Source of the DNA: Plantibacter elymi (nom. nud.) | GTDB lineage: Bacteria; Actinomycetota; Actinomycetes; Actinomycetales; Microbacteriaceae | DNA length: 64,000 nt | Assembly: GCF_900177795.1 (NCBI RefSeq) | Contig: NZ_FXWJ01000002.1 | Span: 1 to 64,000 of the forward strand | Reading direction: 5' to 3' | Shown here: piece by piece, positions 61,266-64,000 of the stretch | Layout: each line of letters opens with the position of its first letter | Position numbering within the stretch: position 1 is the first letter of the stretch | Position numbers and translations under genes: made by a program | The notes under the pieces: model-generated | What the model saw: only the letters and a program-made list of their open reading frames with translations | Database searches by the model: none | Told to the model about the DNA's origin: nothing

Positions 61266-61907
61266 ATGGCGCTCACTCCCGAAGACGTGGTCCAGAAGCG
61301 GTTTCAGCAGACCAAGTTCCGCGAAGGCTACGACCAGGACGAGGTAGACGACTTCCTCGATGAGGTGGTCGTCGAACTGCGTCGCCTCATCCAGGAGAAG
61401 GACGAGGTCCAGCAGAAGCTAACCGCGGCCGAGGCCAAGGTCGCCGAGCTGCAGAAGGGCGGCTCCTCCGCTCCCGCCGCTCTCGCAAAGGCTGAGCCTG
61501 CTCCCGCACCGGCTCCGGTCGTCGCACCCGCCGCGGCTCCTGCCGCCGAGCCGACCGACAACACGGCCGAGAGCTCCAACAACCTCCTGCAGCTGGCCCG
61601 CCGCCTGCACGACGAGCACGTCGCAGAGGGCGCTCAGCGTCGCGACGCACTCATTGCCGAAGGCCACGCGACCGCGGCACGCGTCGTCGCCGAAGCCGAG
61701 GCCAAGCAGCGCGCACAGATGCAGATCCTCGAGCAGGAGCGCTCCGTGCTGGAGCACAAGATCGACGAGCTGCGCAACTTCGAGCGTGAGTACCGCTCGC
61801 AGCTCCGCGGCTACATCGAGGGTCAGCTGAAGGACCTCGACGCCTCGTCGTCGAGCTCCGCACCCGATGCGAAGTCCGGCGTCACCGCCGACAGCGCAGC
61901 GGTCTAG
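61266..61907 (+). CDS. divIVA: DivIVA (Wag31) polar growth scaffold
   Basis: This 213-residue coiled-coil protein has the conserved DivIVA N-terminus (MALTPEDVVQKRFQQTKFRE, GYDQDEVDDFLDEVV) that binds curved membrane, a Pro/Ala-rich linker (~75-105) and a long second coiled coil (RRLHDEHVAEGAQRRDALIA, QRAQMQILEQERSVLEHKID). In actinobacteria it marks cell poles and directs wall growth. ATG at 61266 has GAAGG about 8 bases upstream. It ends the dcw cluster proper. Confidence 0.96.
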   Translation: MALTPEDVVQKRFQQTKFREGYDQDEVDDFLDEVVVELRRLIQEKDEVQQKLTAAEAKVAELQKGGSSAPAALAKAEPAPAPAPVVAPAAAPAAEPTDNTAESSNNLLQLARRLHDEHVAEGAQRRDALIAEGHATAARVVAEAEAKQRAQMQILEQERSVLEHKIDELRNFEREYRSQLRGYIEGQLKDLDASSSSSAPDAKSGVTADSAAV

Positions 61908-61920
61908 CGCAGACACCCGG

Positions 61921-62547
61921 TTGTCTCCCGCATCACCGTCGAAGGCCAGCGCCAGGACTCTTGCAGTCCTGGCGCTGGTTGCCGTCGTGGCCTATTCGGC
62001 CGATCAGTTCACGAAGTTCCTCGTCACCACCAACCTGACGGTCGGTGAGTCCGTCCCCGTCTTCGGACAGGCGCTGGTCCTGTACTTCGTCAAGAATTCG
62101 GGTGCCGCCTTCTCGCTGGGGGCCGGTTACACCTGGATCTTCTCGATCCTCGCCGCGGTCGTCGTCGTCGTCATCGTCTGGTTTGCGCGCCGCATCCGTT
62201 CGCGCGCCTGGGCGATCGTCTTCGGCCTGCTCCTCGGCGGCGTGCTCGGCAACCTGACCGACCGCCTCTTCCGCGAGCCGTCCTTCGGCCTCGGCCACGT
62301 CGTCGACTTCATCTCGACGCCCTGGATGCTCCCCGCGATCTACAACGTGGCCGACATCTGCATCGTGGTCAGCATGGCGCTGTTCATCCTGTTGACGCTG
62401 TTCGGTGTCAACCTCGACGGCACGCGCACGACGCGAGCGAGCGAGCGGGCAGCCCAGGAAGCGGAGGACCGCGAGGCCGAAGCAGACGCGGCCACCCTCG
62501 ATCCGGCGGAGCCGGGCGACGTGAGCCCGGACGCAGGCCGCCAGTGA
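61921..62547 (+). CDS. lspA: Prolipoprotein signal peptidase
   Basis: LspA removes signal peptides from diacylglyceryl prolipoproteins. The protein (~208 residues) has four membrane helices and the LspA signatures [23 protein letters not shown] (first catalytic Asp) and YNVADICI (second catalytic Asp), followed by a ~45-residue acidic tail. No good start exists: TTG at 61921 is used because it keeps the first helix intact; ATG at 61867 lies inside divIVA. A 14-bp hairpin covers codons ~9-20. The stop overlaps the next start. Confidence 0.9.
   Translation: MSPASPSKASARTLAVLALVAVVAYSADQFTKFLVTTNLTVGESVPVFGQALVLYFVKNSGAAFSLGAGYTWIFSILAAVVVVVIVWFARRIRSRAWAIVFGLLLGGVLGNLTDRLFREPSFGLGHVVDFISTPWMLPAIYNVADICIVVSMALFILLTLFGVNLDGTRTTRASERAAQEAEDREAEADAATLDPAEPGDVSPDAGRQ
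61946..61978 (+). promoter_or_regulatory. Strong hairpin at the 5' end of lspA
   Basis: CCAGCGCCAGGACT and AGTCCTGGCGCTGG form a perfect 14-bp stem with a 5-base loop (CTTGC) about 40 bases after the divIVA stop. It could act as a terminator or attenuator for the divIVA message or control lspA translation. No T tract follows. Confidence 0.7.
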
Positions 62548-63467
62548 ACGAGTCCCGCAGTCTGTATGTCCCCGACGGACTCGACGGCGAGCGCGTCGAC
62601 GCCGGACTCGCCAAGCTCCTGGGCTTCTCGCGCAGCTACGCGGCCGAGGTGGCGTTGGCCGGTGGTGTCGCCATGAACGGGAAATCGGTCGACAAGTCCG
62701 ATCGCCTGCTCGCCGGCGCCTGGCTCGAGATCGAGTGGGCGCCTCGACGGGAGGCTGTGATCGTCCCGATCGCCGTCCCCGACCTCGGCATCGTCCATGA
62801 CGACGACGAGATCGTGGTGGTCGACAAGCCTGCGGGCGTCGCGGCGCATCCATCGGTCGGTTGGGAAGGACCGACGGTGCTCGGTGCCCTCGCGTCTGCG
62901 GGCTTCCGCATCTCGACCTCCGGAGCCGCCGAGCGCGCCGGCATCGTCCACCGGCTCGACGCCGGGACGAGCGGCCTCATGGTCGTCGCGAAGACCGAGC
63001 GGGCGTACACCTGGCTCAAGCGAGCCTTCCACGACCGCGAGGTCGAGAAGATCTACCGTGCGGTGGTGCAGGGGCATCCCGATCCTCTCGCCGGCACCAT
63101 CGACGGCCCGATCGGACGCCACCCCCGCCACGACTGGCGGTTCGCCGTGACCGCCGACGGCAAGCCGTCGATCACGCACTACGAGACGCTCGAGGCGTTC
63201 CCGTACGCCTCGTTGCTCGAGGTGCATTTGGAGACCGGCCGCACGCATCAGATCCGCGTGCACATGGCGGCCCAGCGGCACCCCTGCGTCGGCGACACGA
63301 TGTACGGGGCAGACGCGGCGCTCTCAGCGCGGTTGGGTCTCACCCGCCAGTGGCTCCACGCCACGAAGCTCGGGTTCGCCCACCCGGCCACGGGGGAGTT
63401 CGTGCGGTTCGAGGCGGACTACCCGTCCGACCTCCAGCACGCGTTGTCCGTGCTCGAGCTCGACTGA
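62544..63467 (+). CDS. RluA/RluD family pseudouridine synthase
   Basis: This 307-residue enzyme has an N-terminal S4 RNA-binding domain ([32 protein letters not shown]) and the catalytic domain with [32 protein letters not shown] (catalytic Asp in HRLD), and [13 protein letters not shown]. It resembles RluD, which modifies helix 69 of 23S rRNA, although the exact site is not certain. GTG at 62544 overlaps the lspA stop (GTGA). In many bacteria this gene directly follows lspA. Confidence 0.94.
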   Translation: MNESRSLYVPDGLDGERVDAGLAKLLGFSRSYAAEVALAGGVAMNGKSVDKSDRLLAGAWLEIEWAPRREAVIVPIAVPDLGIVHDDDEIVVVDKPAGVAAHPSVGWEGPTVLGALASAGFRISTSGAAERAGIVHRLDAGTSGLMVVAKTERAYTWLKRAFHDREVEKIYRAVVQGHPDPLAGTIDGPIGRHPRHDWRFAVTADGKPSITHYETLEAFPYASLLEVHLETGRTHQIRVHMAAQRHPCVGDTMYGADAALSARLGLTRQWLHATKLGFAHPATGEFVRFEADYPSDLQHALSVLELD

Positions 63468-63604
63468 GCCGACGCCCGCCCATCCCGTCGGCGTCCGCGA
63501 CGGCATCGCTGGAGCCGACCGTCAGCGGTGACGGTTAGGCTGGATCACAGACCACCTCGGCGTCCGCGCCGAACCCCACAGCACGATCCCCGGAGGCGCC
63601 GTCC

Positions 63605-64000
63605 GTGCCCACGTCCACCGATTCGTTCGTCCATCTGCACGTCCACAGCGAGTACTCGATGCTCGACGGAGCAGCCCGCGTGAAGCCGCTCATCCAGGCC
63701 GCGGTCGAGCAGGGGATGCCCGCCGTCGCCGTGACCGACCACGGCAACATGTTCGGTGCCTTCGACTTCTGGCGCACGGCGACCGATGCCGGGATCAAGC
63801 CGATCATCGGCACCGAGGCGTACATCACTCCGGGGACCGCGCGCGGCGACCGGACGCGGATCAAGTGGGGCGACGGCGGGGGAGACGACGTCTCCGGCGC
63901 CGGCGCCTACACGCACATGACCTTGCTCTCGGAGACCACCGAGGGGATGCACAACCTCTTCCGGCTCTCGTCGAAGGCGTCGATCGAGGGGTACTACTTC
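63605..64000 (+). CDS. dnaE: DNA polymerase III subunit alpha, 5' part (runs off the window)
   Basis: The first 132 residues of the replicative polymerase are visible, open to the last base. The N-terminal PHP domain is shown by [20 protein letters not shown] and [16 protein letters not shown], with its metal-binding histidines, and by [18 protein letters not shown] at 63605 has GGAGG 8 bases upstream. A TAGGCT -10-like box at 63537-63542 lies 62 bases before the start. The 137-base gap after the pseudouridine synthase also contains a small hairpin (GCCGAC at 63468-63473 with GTCGGC at 63487-63492). Confidence 0.95.
   Translation, partial: MPTSTDSFVHLHVHSEYSMLDGAARVKPLIQAAVEQGMPAVAVTDHGNMFGAFDFWRTATDAGIKPIIGTEAYITPGTARGDRTRIKWGDGGGDDVSGAGAYTHMTLLSETTEGMHNLFRLSSKASIEGYYF

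Overview
The window is a stretch of high-GC actinobacterial chromosome, almost certainly from a member of the Microbacteriaceae. I infer this from the codon usage, a DUF222/HNH (13E12-type) gene next to short palindromic repeats, the order of the division/cell-wall cluster (mraZ to divIVA, without ftsA or ddl), class II DAHP synthase, the PASTA kinase/Rv2175c-like divergent pair, and a MurE whose substrate motif is neither the DAP nor the usual lysine type. No rRNA, tRNA, CRISPR array, prophage or insertion sequence was seen.

Layout. 1-2.8 kb: the 3' part of a DUF222/HNH gene, a patch of palindromic repeats, a TetR-family regulator with a perfect operator palindrome, and carD. 2.8-9.9 kb: housekeeping and accessory genes (DUF2510 protein, siderophore-interacting flavoprotein, NAD kinase, alpha/beta hydrolase, DUF3817 membrane protein, luciferase-like monooxygenase, a divergent histidine kinase/response regulator pair). 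9.9-13.5 kb: a two-gene non-homologous end-joining module, ligD and ku, divergent around a perfect 20-bp palindrome. 13.5-17.8 kb: VOC protein, RecQ-like helicase, MFS exporter. 17.9-23.75 kb: a peptide-type ABC importer operon on the minus strand (DUF1684 protein, lipoprotein, two permeases, two ATPases), with a hexanucleotide repeat in the leader and an intercistronic hairpin. 23.9-26.1 kb: GNAT, small alarmone synthetase, VanZ, S4 protein. 26.2-28.9 kb: CDP-alcohol phosphatidyltransferase, GarA/OdhI-like FHA protein, FtsR-like MerR and a second MerR, a shortened version of the mycobacterial Rv1822-Rv1830 neighbourhood. 29.1-34 kb: orphan ParA, pyruvate carboxylase, peptide deformylase.

34-64 kb is a conserved actinobacterial block: acyl-CoA synthetase, ROK kinase, PlsC, aroG, PASTA kinase (PknL position), Rv2175c-like protein, polyprenyl synthase and DUF3040 protein. 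The dcw operon follows: mraZ, rsmH, ftsL-like, ftsI, murE, murF, mraY, murD, ftsW, murG, murC, ftsQ, ftsZ, yggS, sepF, yggT, divIVA. Then come lspA, an RluD-type pseudouridine synthase and the 5' end of dnaE. Most dcw genes overlap by 1-23 nt or lie close together, which suggests translational coupling.

Regulatory signals are the most informative non-coding content. At least thirteen genes have a -10 hexamer ending 6-7 nt before the start codon and so probably give leaderless mRNAs. Helically phased TGG boxes precede mraZ. Two GACAC (WhiA-type) boxes 20 bp apart precede ftsZ, together with an AACCT-N7-AGGTT inverted repeat that may be an FtsR site. I found no convincing wholly new multi-gene system. 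The best leads are the repeat arrays, the palindromes at the NHEJ and divIVA promoters, the tandem hairpins between mraZ and rsmH, and the MurE motif.
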